Shown here in pieces: positions 8,931 through 17,901 of a stretch of 64,000 bases of DNA (positions are counted from its first letter, which is position 1; the number at the start of each line of letters is the position of its first letter). Where the stretch lies: NCBI GenBank assembly GCA_035296565.1, contig DATHAQ010000015.1:1-64000 (forward strand), in the 5' to 3' direction. Source of the stretch: JACCZR01 sp035296565. Lineage in GTDB: Bacteria > Actinomycetota > Thermoleophilia > Solirubrobacterales > Thermoleophilaceae. The position numbers and the translations under genes are program-made. A model generated the notes under the pieces. The model worked only from the letters and a program-made list of their open reading frames with translations, did not search any database and had not been told where the DNA came from.

Positions 8931-11795
8931 TCACGAAAGCAGGCCGAGGGTGCCGGCCTTGGACGCCGCCTCGGTGCGCGAGCGGCAGCGCAGCTTGGTG
9001 AGGATGTGGCGCAGGTGCATGTCCACCGTGCGGGTGCTGAGTACGAGCTCGCCCGCGATCTCCCGGTTGGTGCGACCCGAGGCCACGAGGCGCACCACCT
9101 CCAGCTCGCGGCGAGAGAGCCCGCCGTTCTCGTGCTCGGAGGCCGCCCGCCGGCCGAGCCGCTGCTCGACCGACTCGCCAAGCCTCGCCACCTCGTCGGC
9201 TGCCTGCGCGGCCAGCGGCGCAGCGCCGAGACGGCGGGCCGCGACATGTGCCTGGCGCAGCCGCTCAATGGCGGGCTCGCGCTGGTCCGTCGCGGCGAGC
9301 GCGACGCCCGCGCGAAGTTGGATCTGTGCCCGCTCGAACGGGATCTCCAGGCCCTCGTGTAGCTCCGCCGCCCGGCCGAGCTGCTCGACCGCCGCATCCA
9401 GATGGCCCTCGGCCAACGCGGTCTCGCCCAGGGCGTGCGCGAGCGCGGCCAGAGCGTCCGGATGGCCGGTGGCCGTCGCGATGTTCGACAGTGCCTCGGC
9501 ACAGGCACGCGCCTCGCCCAGCGAGCCATGCCGAGCGAAGAAGCACGATGCCCAGCGCAGGCCCCAGACCGCGTAGTGATGGTCCTGGCTGCGCTCCCAG
9601 CGCTCCAGTACGAACAGGCAATGGCCGCGGGCGTGGTCGATGTGGCCCTCCTGCTCCTCGAGCCACGCGAGGGCCGCGGCGCTGTCCACCGACATCGACA
9701 CCACGTCCAGCCGTGTGGCGGTCTCCAGGCACTGCAGCAGCAGCGGACGGCCGGCCGCCAGGTCGCCCCGGAAAGCGTGGATCGAGCCGAGAATGCCGTC
9801 GGGCACGACCGTGTCGTCGGTGCTCGCGCCGGGAGTGCGCAGCTCCTCCGAGAGCTCGGCCGCGCGGTCCCAGTCGCCCAGCTCGCGCAGCACATAGGCC
9901 ATGCACGCGAGGCACGTCTGCTCCATGCCTTCGCCGCCGTCGGTCTCGCAGAAGCCGATCGCGGTCGCCAGCGCGTCGCGCGCCCCGCCGTAGTCACCGG
10001 CGATCTCGTGCGCCGTGCCCAGGCGCTGGTAGAGCTCGCCCGCCTCGAGGGTGAGCCCGTGCTCGAGGGCGAGCGACAGGCCGGCGCGGATGGTCTCCAT
10101 GCCCTCGTCGAACTGGCCGCCCTTCACTCGGGCGACCCCCTGCAGCCCCAGGACGCGTGCCCGCAGGTCGGTGCGTTCCGCGCGCGCGGCCTCCTCGCCG
10201 GCGCGTTCGGTGAGGTCGACGGCGTCGGCGTAACTTCCGGCGCTCGCCAGGTAGCCGGCCGCGATCAGCCGCTGCGCGGCGGCCTCGCCGGGGAACCCGT
10301 TGGCGACGAAAGCGTCGGCTGCGACGCGACGCGCGGTGAGGGCACGGCCACGGTCTCCCTGCAGCTCGTAGATCCCGGCGAGGCACCGTTCGGCATCCGC
10401 CAGCGCGCGGCCGGCCCCCTCGGAGCGTCGTGCCGCGACCACCTCCCGCTGCGCACGCGCCGCCTCGGCCAGCTCCCCGGCGAGCTCCGCGAAGCGCGCG
10501 TGGCGCTCCAGGACGCCGATTCGCTCGGCGCCGCGTTCTCCCTCGGGCCACAGCTCCAGCGCTTGGCGCCCGAGACGCGCGGCATCGCGGTAGGCGTGCA
10601 CGGCGGAGAGCTCCGCGACGGCACGGAGCAACGAGTCGAGCGCCCGAGGGCCGTCGCGCGCGGCCAGCCAGTGAGCGGCGACCTCGGCCTCGCTGCCGCC
10701 GTCGGCCTCGAGCGCCGTGGCAAGCTCGCGGTGCAGCGAACGCCGGCGCAGCCAGGGGACGTCGTCGTAGAGCGCGTCGCGCACCAGAGGGTGCCGGAAC
10801 GCGGCGTGACCCGGCTCGGGCTCGGCGATCAGGCCCCGCCCGAGCAGCTCGTCGAGACCGTCCTCCCAGCCGAGGCGGGCCATCAGCTCGACATCGAAGC
10901 GACTGCCCATCACCGACGCGGCCTCCGCGGTCGTGCGGGCCTTATCCGAAAGGTCGCTGGTCTGAAGCAGGATCGCGTCGCGGATGGTCCGCGGCAGCGG
11001 TACGTCGGCATCGAGCTCCAGCTCCAGTCCCTCCGCTCCGGGCTTCAGGCGTCCACCGGCCTCGAGCGCGGCGGTCAGCTCCTCGACGAAGAACGGAACG
11101 CCGCCGGTGCGGTCGTGCAAGGTGCTCGCGAGCTGAGCCGACGGCGTCGCGCCGAGTACCTCGCCGGCAAGCGCGGCCGTGCCGTCCGGGCCCAGCGGCT
11201 CCAGCGTGAGCTCGCAGAGCATGCGGTTACGACGCAGGTCGTCGCGCAGCCGCCTGAGCTGGTGGGTTCGAGCGATCTCGTCCGAGCGATAGGTGCCGAT
11301 GACGAGCATCGGCATCTCGCGCAAGGGGGCGGCGAGAGCGGCGAGCAGCTCCAGCGTGGCGTCGTCCGACCACTGCAGGTCGTCCAGCAGGACCACCGCC
11401 GGCCGTTCGGCCACCACCGCGGCGAGCCCCCAGCGGATCGCCTCGAACAGTGTGGCGCGATCGCCCTCCCCGGTCGCCTCCCCCAGCTCGGGAAGAAGCA
11501 ACGCGAGGTGCGGGCGCAACGGACCATCGAAGGCCGCGAGCCCGTCCGGCTGGGACCGCATGAAGCTCCGGAGAGCGGCGATGACCGGCCCGTAGGCCAC
11601 CGGCGACTCCCCGCCCGCCCCGCGCAGCACGCGGCCGTCCACGGCCGCGACCGCGTCCTCGGCGAAGCGCGTCTTGCCCACGCCCGCCTCGCCCGCGAGC
11701 AGCACGAGCGAGCCGGAGCCCGTCAGCGCGTTCTCAAGAAGCGGCTCCAGCCAGGCTTGGTCGGAGTCGCGTCCTATGAGGAGGCCGTGGCTCAT
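8931..11795 (-). CDS. LuxR-family transcriptional regulator with N-terminal AAA ATPase (LAL/MalT-like)
   Basis: The 954-residue protein has the three-part layout of large ATP-binding LuxR regulators. A P-loop LLAGEAGVGKTRF lies near residues 32-44, with a Walker B-like VVLLDDLQW near 135. A long alpha-helical, TPR-like middle region (about 350-870) follows, and the C-terminus has a LuxR helix-turn-helix, LSRRELEVVRLVASGRTN then TRTVDMHLRHILTKL, ending at the stop. Such proteins usually bind an inducer through the helical region and activate transcription. It reads towards ackA with a 66-base gap, so acetate kinase or the phosphoketolase module is a candidate target; that is inference. The very long opposite-strand frame is a GC-rich shadow. 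Confidence 0.92.
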   Translation of the reverse strand: MSHGLLIGRDSDQAWLEPLLENALTGSGSLVLLAGEAGVGKTRFAEDAVAAVDGRVLRGAGGESPVAYGPVIAALRSFMRSQPDGLAAFDGPLRPHLALLLPELGEATGEGDRATLFEAIRWGLAAVVAERPAVVLLDDLQWSDDATLELLAALAAPLREMPMLVIGTYRSDEIARTHQLRRLRDDLRRNRMLCELTLEPLGPDGTAALAGEVLGATPSAQLASTLHDRTGGVPFFVEELTAALEAGGRLKPGAEGLELELDADVPLPRTIRDAILLQTSDLSDKARTTAEAASVMGSRFDVELMARLGWEDGLDELLGRGLIAEPEPGHAAFRHPLVRDALYDDVPWLRRRSLHRELATALEADGGSEAEVAAHWLAARDGPRALDSLLRAVAELSAVHAYRDAARLGRQALELWPEGERGAERIGVLERHARFAELAGELAEAARAQREVVAARRSEGAGRALADAERCLAGIYELQGDRGRALTARRVAADAFVANGFPGEAAAQRLIAAGYLASAGSYADAVDLTERAGEEAARAERTDLRARVLGLQGVARVKGGQFDEGMETIRAGLSLALEHGLTLEAGELYQRLGTAHEIAGDYGGARDALATAIGFCETDGGEGMEQTCLACMAYVLRELGDWDRAAELSEELRTPGASTDDTVVPDGILGSIHAFRGDLAAGRPLLLQCLETATRLDVVSMSVDSAAALAWLEEQEGHIDHARGHCLFVLERWERSQDHHYAVWGLRWASCFFARHGSLGEARACAEALSNIATATGHPDALAALAHALGETALAEGHLDAAVEQLGRAAELHEGLEIPFERAQIQLRAGVALAATDQREPAIERLRQAHVAARRLGAAPLAAQAADEVARLGESVEQRLGRRAASEHENGGLSRRELEVVRLVASGRTNREIAGELVLSTRTVDMHLRHILTKLRCRSRTEAASKAGTLGLLS

Positions 11796-11853
11796 CGGGT
11801 CAGTTTAAGTCGGCCCAGGGCCCCGGGCCACCCCGGGCCGACCAGTCGAGCCG

Positions 11854-12138
11854 TCAGCGGGGCAGCTCGCGCGGCCCCGTGCTGTCGAACACGGCGGCGA
11901 CTTCGGTGACGAGGTTGGCAGGGAAGCCCCCGGCACTCGCGTGCTCGCGGATCACGTCGGCGCTCTCGGCCTGGTGGAAGCAGTAGATCTTGTCGCCCGC
12001 GACGTAGCTGTGCAGCCACTCGTAGGGCTTGTGGAGCGACTCCACGGCGTCGTTGGACGTGCTCGTGATGCCACGCAGCTGCTCGTGGGTGAGCTCGCTG
12101 GCGCCCGGGATCTCGCGCTCGATGACGTAGGTCTTCAT
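11854..12138 (-). CDS. DUF4242 (SCO4226-like) protein
   Basis: This 94-residue protein starts MKTYVIEREIPGASELT and includes VESLHKPYEWLHSYVAGDK and CFHQAESADVIREHA, matching the small ferredoxin-like DUF4242 family, of which Streptomyces SCO4226 is a nickel-binding example. The ATG at 12138 is supported by GAGGAG 8 bases upstream. The His, Tyr and Cys residues around HSYVAGDKIYCFH could be metal ligands, but that is inference. It lies upstream of the LuxR-type regulator gene on the same strand with a 58-base gap containing GC-rich inverted repeats. Confidence 0.8.
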   Translation of the reverse strand: MKTYVIEREIPGASELTHEQLRGITSTSNDAVESLHKPYEWLHSYVAGDKIYCFHQAESADVIREHASAGGFPANLVTEVAAVFDSTGPRELPR

Positions 12139-12273
12139 GGCTTGTTCTCCTCGTGGAGGGGGTTGACAATGCGCTGTCGACCGTACGGCCACCCGGGGCT
12201 CTCCACATCCGCTGCATTGCCGTAATTTCGCCCCGGCCATGCCGTACCGGCGACGGCACCCTGCGCGCAGGCG

Positions 12274-12615
12274 CTAGCGGCGCAGCAGGCGGGCGATCAG
12301 GCTTCCGACGATGAAGTAGACGGCGGCCGCGAGGCCGTAGTTGACCGCTACCTCGGTCTTGTGGTTGCTGAAGCTGAAGATGGTCTCGAAGGGGCCGACC
12401 AGGAACTTCGCCGCGTCCTGGACGGCCTGCACGATCGTGTTGGACTCGTTGGCCCCGAGCACCACCAGCAGGATGGCGATGACGATCACGGCGACGACCA
12501 GCCAGGTGATCAGCATCACCAGCCGGGCGAGCAGGTGGCCGCCGCGGCGCGCGACGTGCACTCCGCGAGCCCCCGCTCCGGGCTCTGCCCCGGCCGTCCT
12601 TGGCCTTCTACGCAT
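12274..12615 (-). CDS. Small two-span membrane protein of unknown function
   Basis: The protein of about 113 residues begins with a basic, Gly/Arg-rich stretch. It then has a strong transmembrane helix (LITWLVVAVIVIAILLVVLG), a loop GANESNTIVQAVQDAAKFLVGPF and a second helix AAAVYFIVGSLIARLLRR at the end. I recognise it only as an actinobacterial conserved membrane protein type. The start is uncertain: ATGs at 12615 and 12624 are both possible and no clear ribosome site is visible. It follows the histidine kinase gene by about 20 bases on the same strand and may be in that operon. Confidence 0.6.
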   Translation of the reverse strand: MRRRPRTAGAEPGAGARGVHVARRGGHLLARLVMLITWLVVAVIVIAILLVVLGANESNTIVQAVQDAAKFLVGPFETIFSFSNHKTEVAVNYGLAAAVYFIVGSLIARLLRR

Positions 12616-12635
12616 CACCGCCATGTGGGCTTTGT

Positions 12636-14138
12636 TTACCCGGGTCTTGGCGCGTTCACGCCTGCCGAGGCGGCGCTCGCCTCGGGCAGGTCCAGCGGCC
12701 TCCCGAAGCTCACCCTCACGACTGCCCCACCGTCCGGGGCGTTCGCGGCCTCGACGCTGCCTCCGTGGGTCTCGGCCGCCTGCTTGACGATCGCCAGGCC
12801 CAGGCCCGAGCCGTGCATGCCGCGGGCCTCGTCGGCGCGGTAGAAGCGCTCGAAGACCCGAGGCAGGTCGTTCTCGGAGAAGCCCGGGCCGTGGTCGCGC
12901 ACGGTCAGGGTGCCGTCCTCCAGGGTCACCTCGACGAGCCCGCCCGGCGGGCTCCACTTCTGCGCGTTGTCGAGCAGGTTGGACACCGCCCTGGAGATGC
13001 GGTCGGGCGCCCCGCGCACCAGCGTTGGCTGCAGTTCCGCCTCGAGGGCGGGCGGGTCAGCACCGCGCCGGCGGGCGCGCCCGACCAGGTCGGCCACCAG
13101 GCTGTCCAGGCGCACGTCGTCCAGCGATTCCTCCGGCCGGGCGCCGCGGGCCAGCTCGACCACGTCGCTGACCAGCGCCGTCAGCTCGTCGAGCTCCTCG
13201 ACGATGTCGGCACGGAGAGCTTCCTGCTCCTCCGCCGGCAGACGCTCGCTCTCGCGCAGCGTCTCGAAGTTGGCCCGAAGGCTCGCGATCGGCGTCCGCA
13301 GCTCGTGGCTGGCGTCCGCGACCAGGCGCCGCTGGGAGTCGACGGCCCCCTCCAGCGCGTCCAGCGTGGCGTTGAAGCTCGCGGCCAGGCGGGCGAGCTC
13401 GTCGCGGCCCTCGACCTCGATCCGCTCCGAGAGGTCGGGCCGCGCGGCGATCGCCTCCGTCCGGCGGGTGAAGCGCCCGATGGGCGCAAGCGCGGCGCGC
13501 GCCACGACAGCGCCGAGCAGGACGGCGAGCGCGACACCCAGCGCCCCGATCACCACAACGGCCAGCAGCACACGGCTGAGCGAGTCGTCGACCTCGGTGA
13601 GCGGTCGCGCCACCTGCACCGCGCCGCGGCGCCCGAGACCCTCGCTCAAGACCAGCAGGTGCGTGCCGTCGACTTCTGTCTCGAAGGTTTCGCTGCCCTG
13701 CCCGCCGGCGGCGATGGCCCGGGTGCGCGAGTCCACCGGGAGGCCGCGACGGCCGCCGTCGCGGTCGCGCACCCGGCCCGTCCGCGAGATGACCTGGGCC
13801 ACCCCTTCGGCCCCGCCGAAGCGGCCGGGCTGTAGTCGCGGCGGCGCGGCGCCGGGGCCGCCCAGCCCCGCTCCCGGCGGGAGCGGCGGGACTCCTCCCA
13901 AGGGCGGCGGCCCGCCGCGCCGCGCGTTGGGCGGCGCGACGGGGCGCCCGCCGGGCCCGGGGAACGGCGGGCGAGCCGCGCGCGAGCGCGAGTAGGCCTG
14001 CGCGCGCACCTCCAGCGCGTCTTCCACCTCCCCGCGGAGGTTCGAGCGCACCGCCGCGTACACGCCGGCCGCGACGCCGAGCACGGTGAGCGCCACCGCC
14101 ACACCGGCGATGGCCGCGATTCGCACCCGCAGGCTCAC
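12636..14138 (-). CDS. Sensor histidine kinase (MprB/OmpR-partner type)
   Basis: The 500-residue protein has a first transmembrane helix at about 7-30 and an extracytoplasmic region with a Pro/Gly-rich stretch near 56-105. A second helix lies near 185-210, followed by a HAMP linker. The phosphoacceptor DASHELRTPIASL lies near 275, and the ATPase boxes are SNLLDNAQKW, GPGFSENDLPRVFERFYR and GSGLGLAIVKQ. Its ATG overlaps the stop of the response regulator gene by 4 bases, so the two are translationally coupled. The stimulus is unknown. The C-terminal part after the ATPase domain is short. Confidence 0.94.
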   Translation of the reverse strand: MSLRVRIAAIAGVAVALTVLGVAAGVYAAVRSNLRGEVEDALEVRAQAYSRSRAARPPFPGPGGRPVAPPNARRGGPPPLGGVPPLPPGAGLGGPGAAPPRLQPGRFGGAEGVAQVISRTGRVRDRDGGRRGLPVDSRTRAIAAGGQGSETFETEVDGTHLLVLSEGLGRRGAVQVARPLTEVDDSLSRVLLAVVVIGALGVALAVLLGAVVARAALAPIGRFTRRTEAIAARPDLSERIEVEGRDELARLAASFNATLDALEGAVDSQRRLVADASHELRTPIASLRANFETLRESERLPAEEQEALRADIVEELDELTALVSDVVELARGARPEESLDDVRLDSLVADLVGRARRRGADPPALEAELQPTLVRGAPDRISRAVSNLLDNAQKWSPPGGLVEVTLEDGTLTVRDHGPGFSENDLPRVFERFYRADEARGMHGSGLGLAIVKQAAETHGGSVEAANAPDGGAVVRVSFGRPLDLPEASAASAGVNAPRPG

Positions 14139-14809
14139 GGCTCACGCAACACGTAGCCCACGCCGCGCACGGTGTGGAGCAGCGGCCGCGCGCCCGCGTC
14201 GGCAAGCTTGCGCCGCAGGTAGCCGATGTAGACCCGCAGCGCGTTGGAGCTCGGCCCGAAGTCGTAGCCCCAGACCCGGTCGTACATGACGCCGTGCGGC
14301 AGCACCCGTCGCGGGTTGCGCATCAGCAGCTCGAGCAACTGGTACTCGGTGCGAGTCAGCTCGGCGAAGTTCCCCTCCACGTCCACGCCGTGGCGGCCGC
14401 TGTCCAGCTTGAGCTCCTCGAAGCTGAGCTCGTCGGACTCCGGGCCCTCGCCCGCACGGCGCAGCAGTGCGCGCAGGCGGGCCTTGAGCTCGCCGACGTC
14501 GAAGGGCTTGGCCAGGTAATCGTCGGCGCCGGCGTCGAGGCCGTCGATGCGGTCCGCGACCGACTCGCGTGCGGTGAGCATCAGCACCGGCACGCGGTTT
14601 CCCGACGCCCGCAGCCGGCGGCAGACGTCCAGCCCGTCCAGACCCGGCATGCCCACGTCGAGCACCACCGCGTCAGGCTGGTCGGCCGCGATGCGGCTGA
14701 GGCCCTCCTGCCCGGTCTCGGCCAGCGCCACGTCGTACCCGGCCAGGGTGAGCGCGCGCCGCAGGGCGTCGCGCAGGGAGCGATCGTCGTCGACCACCAG
14801 GATCCGCAC
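14135..14809 (-). CDS. OmpR-family response regulator
   Basis: The 224-residue protein has a receiver domain with acidic residues D7-D9, phosphoacceptor D51 in VLDVGMPG, T79 and K101 (AKPFD), then an OmpR/PhoB winged helix from about 130 to the end (TRTEYQLLELLMRNPRRVL, RVYIGYLRRKL). It is the MprA/PhoP type and pairs with the downstream kinase through an ATGA overlap. A CACAAT box ends 6 bases before the GTG start, so the transcript may be leaderless. Target genes cannot be deduced. Confidence 0.95.
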   Translation of the reverse strand: MRILVVDDDRSLRDALRRALTLAGYDVALAETGQEGLSRIAADQPDAVVLDVGMPGLDGLDVCRRLRASGNRVPVLMLTARESVADRIDGLDAGADDYLAKPFDVGELKARLRALLRRAGEGPESDELSFEELKLDSGRHGVDVEGNFAELTRTEYQLLELLMRNPRRVLPHGVMYDRVWGYDFGPSSNALRVYIGYLRRKLADAGARPLLHTVRGVGYVLREP

Positions 14810-14872
14810 GCCCTGATTGTGACCCCGGGCGGGTCGGACCGCTCTCGCTCCTACACCCGCCTTATGCGCTGG

Positions 14873-15156
14873 CTAGCGCTCGACCGGCACGACGAGCGGC
14901 GCCTCTTGCTCGGAAACGGCCTCCACGACCTCTTCCTCCTCGAGCCCGGAGCCGTCCTCGTCCCCGCTGCAGATGACACGGAAGGAGCCGGTGCCGAGGT
15001 TGGGGTCCGAGCGTATGGGCAGCCCCTTGATGCTGTCCCAGCCCAGCCGCTCGACCTCGAACGGGTTCATCGCCACGGCCAGCGCCGGGTACTCGCAGTT
15101 GCGGTCGTGCTGCTCGATCGCCTTGACGATCACCTCGAGGTTCTTGGCCTCCGCGC

Positions 15157-15160
<4 letters not shown>
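14873..15160 (-). CDS. Hypothetical acidic protein, 95 residues
   Basis: The protein starts MSAEAKNLEVIVKAIEQHDR and has a middle segment NPFEVERLGWDSIKGLPI with SDPNLGTGSFRVICSGDE, then a strongly acidic tail (GLEEEEVVEAVSEQEA). I do not recognise the family. No membrane segment or signal is present. Its ATG overlaps the stop of the upstream epimerase gene by 4 bases, so it is almost certainly translated from the same mRNA. It could be an accessory factor for the epimerase pathway, but nothing in its sequence shows this. Confidence 0.65.
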
Positions 15161-16104
<944 letters not shown>

Positions 16105-16113
16105 CAGGGCGGG

Positions 16114-16119
16114 AGACTA
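16114..16119 (-). promoter_or_regulatory. TAGTCT -10 box of the epimerase gene
   Basis: TAGTCT on the minus strand fits the actinobacterial TANNNT -10 consensus and lies 9 bases before the ATG at 16104, too close for a usual ribosome-binding leader. Confidence 0.45.
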
Positions 16120-16152
16120 ATCGCCCGGACGTCTGGAGCTAAAGGTCGACCG

Positions 16153-16653
16153 ATGGGTGCCGATACGAGATGCATGCGGAAGAAGATCGACGAAAGTCCC
16201 AAGCCCCCTCGTTCCGATCGACTGCGCGGGTGGTGGTTCCGCGGTGTGGAGGCCGAGCCTCCGCCCCAGCGCGAGGACCTCTCGAGCGCCGTGCGCACGC
16301 ATCTCGACGGCATGGCCAGCCACGCCCGCGACATCGAGCGCGCCGCCACCGTCGACGGCACCCGCATCCGCCGCGACGCTCTCGAGTCGGCCGGGACGAT
16401 CGTCGGCCACGTCGAGCACCTCGAGTCCCAGCTCGCCCTGATCGAGAACCAGTTCGGGCGCGTGATCGACACGATGCGCACCGAGCTGGCCGACCTGCGC
16501 ACCAAGCTCGCCCACGAGGCCGAGCACGCCGAGGCCATCGCCGCCGAGCCGCACCCCGCGCTCGGTCCCGTCTCCGCCCCGACCGCCCTGCCGGCGAACG
16601 GCAACGGCCATGCGGCCGGCCACACCGGTCCGCGCGCTCTGCCGGTCGGCTAG
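16153..16653 (+). CDS. Hypothetical coiled-coil protein
   Basis: The 166-residue protein has a basic N-terminus (MGADTRCMRKKIDE), a long amphipathic helical region about 40-125 with heptad-like spacing (LESQLALIENQFGRVIDTMR, ELADLRTKLAHEAEH) and an Ala/Pro/Gly-rich tail. AAAGG 7 bases before the ATG at 16153 supports the start; a second ATG at 16174 is possible. No membrane segment is seen. I do not recognise the family. It is transcribed away from the epimerase gene. Confidence 0.6.
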   Translation: MGADTRCMRKKIDESPKPPRSDRLRGWWFRGVEAEPPPQREDLSSAVRTHLDGMASHARDIERAATVDGTRIRRDALESAGTIVGHVEHLESQLALIENQFGRVIDTMRTELADLRTKLAHEAEHAEAIAAEPHPALGPVSAPTALPANGNGHAAGHTGPRALPVG

Positions 16654-16660
16654 CCGACGC

Positions 16661-17272
16661 TCAGGCTCGCCGCTCCAGCAGCAGCCCGGCCCCCAGCCCC
16701 ACCAGCACCGCTCCCGTCACCCGGTCAAGCGCCGTCCGCACCCGCGGGCGACGCAGGACATCGCCCATGGCGGTGACCGCCCAGGCATAGCCGCTGAGCC
16801 AGACCACCCCCAGCGCCCCGTGGACGCCGGCCATCACCAGCGAGGTCGCCAGCACCGGGTTACCCGGGCCGATGAACTGGGGCAGCAGCTGGAGTAGAAG
16901 ACGGCGATCTTCGGGTTCAGCAGGTTGGTGAGAAGCCCGACGGTGAAGCCCGAGCGAACGGGCTCCCGCGCCTCGCGGCGCTCGGGCTCGCCCGCGCGAA
17001 GCAGCGTGAAGAGGCCGAGGCCGACCAGGTAGGCCGCGCCGGCGACCTTGCACGGTAAAGGCGGTCGCCGAAGTCGCCAGCAGGGCTGCCACGCCCAGAG
17101 CGGAGGCGGTCGCCCAGACCATCAGCCCGCTGACGATCCCCAACGTGACCGCGAACGCCTCGCCCCTCCCGCTGGCCAGCGCCGCCCGGGTCACGAGCGC
17201 CATGTCGGCGCCGGGGGTGATCGTGAGCAGCATCGCCACGCCGGTGAACGCCGCAATTGCAGACAGGTCCAT
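16661..17272 (-). pseudogene. LysE-family amino-acid exporter with two compensating frameshifts
   Basis: The N-terminal part is clearly LysE/RhtB (AFTGVAMLLTITPGADMALV) and the C-terminal part is again in frame (PQFIGPGNPVLATSLVMAG). The middle, however, reads as Arg/Gly-rich nonsense. In another frame the same bases give KVAGAAYLVGLGLFTLLRAG and GFTVGLLTNLLNPKIAVFY, exactly the expected helices and the LNPK motif. One extra base near 17050 and one missing base near 16893/16894 restore a continuous protein of about 203 residues. The family exports amino acids such as lysine, threonine or homoserine lactones. Either the gene is broken or the assembly carries two indels. It lies just beside the tRNA-Arg locus, head-to-head with it. 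Confidence 0.8.
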
Positions 17273-17287
17273 GACCGTGCTGCACCA

Positions 17288-17293
17288 TAGGCT
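17288..17293 (+). promoter_or_regulatory. TAGGCT -10 box of tRNA-Arg
   Basis: TAGGCT fits TANNNT and ends 10 bases before the first base of the tRNA. It lies between the tRNA and the divergent LysE start. Confidence 0.4.
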
Positions 17294-17303
17294 CGATACC
17301 CAA

Positions 17304-17377
17304 GCCCCCGTAGCTCAGGTGGATAGAGCGGCTGCCTTCTAAGCAGCGGGTCGGAGGTTCGAGTCCTCCCGGGGGCA
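17304..17377 (+). tRNA. tRNA-Arg (anticodon TCT)
   Basis: The 74 bases fold as a cloverleaf. The acceptor stem is GCCCCCG/CGGGGGC, the D arm GCTC/GAGC, the anticodon stem GCTGC/GCAGC with loop CTTCTAA (TCT at 17338-17340), and the T arm GGAGG-TTCGAGT-CCTCC; the discriminator is A. CCA is not encoded. Its 3' half is the left copy of a perfect 37-base direct repeat. Confidence 0.95.
17340..17376 (+). repeat. Left copy of 37-base tRNA-derived direct repeat (attL-like)
   Basis: The stretch runs from the last anticodon base through the T arm to the end of the acceptor stem. It is identical base for base to 17853-17889, 513 bases downstream. Identity stops at the discriminator position. tRNA 3' halves are the usual attachment core of tyrosine integrases. 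Confidence 0.9.
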
Positions 17378-17486
17378 CTCGGCTTTGTCCCGGGCCGGGT
17401 AGGCGGTTTGGTCCCCGGGCGCTTCGGGTATCGACAGCCTGCCTTAGCAGATAGTCGCAATGGTCACGTTGTCCATGGAGGGAATC

Positions 17487-17855
17487 GTGAAGCGATCCTT
17501 GGTCTTATTGGCGATCGCTGTATCGGCGGTCACTTGGGCGTTTCCCGTTGCTGCCGAGGGACACACGCTTTCGGTGCGCAAGGCCAAGCAAGTCCTCTAC
17601 GCGTATGCCGGGGACCAGAACGCCCTGCAGTTCCGAGTGCGTTATTGCCGCCGTCGCTCGAGGCACCACGTTCGCTGTGCCGTCAAGGAGGTCTTCCTCG
17701 AGCCGCTGTTGGGCACCCAAGACACCTGGGAGAGGACCGAGTACTACTGGATGGCGGTAAAGCTCCGTCGCCCGAATTCGTCGTCGACGAGCAGGTCTGG
17801 TGTGCTGGTCTACGACGACATCAAAGGCGACTGGGTGACGTGGAACCCTAGGTAA
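17487..17855 (+). CDS. Small secreted protein carried between tRNA-derived repeats
   Basis: The GTG at 17487 has GGAGG about 6 bases upstream and gives 122 residues. It starts with a classical signal peptide (basic KR, hydrophobic LVLLAIAVSAVTWAFPVAA, cleavage probably after AA near residue 23). The mature part has two cysteines (YCRRRSRHHVRC), a basic cluster and Trp/Tyr-rich segments (WERTEYYWMAVKL, GDWVTWNPR), suggesting a small beta-rich extracellular domain with one disulfide. I do not recognise the family. Its TAA stop lies at 17853-17855, that is, the first bases of the right-hand repeat supply the stop codon. The longer ATG at 17460 is possible but spoils the signal peptide. Lower GC than its neighbours suggests acquisition by transfer. 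Confidence 0.65.
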   Translation: MKRSLVLLAIAVSAVTWAFPVAAEGHTLSVRKAKQVLYAYAGDQNALQFRVRYCRRRSRHHVRCAVKEVFLEPLLGTQDTWERTEYYWMAVKLRRPNSSSTSRSGVLVYDDIKGDWVTWNPR

Positions 17856-17889
17856 GCAGCGGGTCGGAGGTTCGAGTCCTCCCGGGGGC
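17853..17889 (+). repeat. Right copy of 37-base tRNA-derived direct repeat (attR-like)
   Basis: Exact copy of the tRNA-Arg 3' half without the 5' half, so it is not a tRNA gene. Its first three bases are the stop codon of the enclosed secreted-protein gene. Confidence 0.9.
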
Positions 17890-17901
17890 CATACTCTGGG
17901 G

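Larger units (their letters stand above)
17340..17889 (+). mobile_element. Minimal att-flanked insertion in tRNA-Arg (relic or cassette, no integrase)
   Basis: Two identical 37-base copies of the tRNA-Arg 3' half bound a segment of about 0.5 kb, the arrangement left when an element integrates at a tRNA gene and carries a replacement 3' end. The left tRNA is intact. The interior holds a single secreted-protein gene and no integrase, excisionase or replication gene. It is visibly less GC-rich than neighbouring genes. It may be the residue of a deleted genomic island, a non-autonomous cassette mobilised in trans, or a simple tandem duplication with insertion; the sequence alone does not decide. 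Confidence 0.55.

Noticed and set aside
9402..11909. Very long open frame on the strand opposite the LuxR-type regulator
   Set aside because: It reads as Arg/Gly/Ala-rich low-complexity sequence without any domain and exists only because GC-rich codons leave few stops on the opposite strand. The minus-strand protein has a complete P-loop and HTH.
16917..17460. Minus-strand frames reading PPGGLEPPTRCL or RTRTSDPLLRRQ across the tRNA
   Set aside because: These are well-known artefacts of translating the complement of tRNA genes. The tRNA-Arg cloverleaf explains the sequence.
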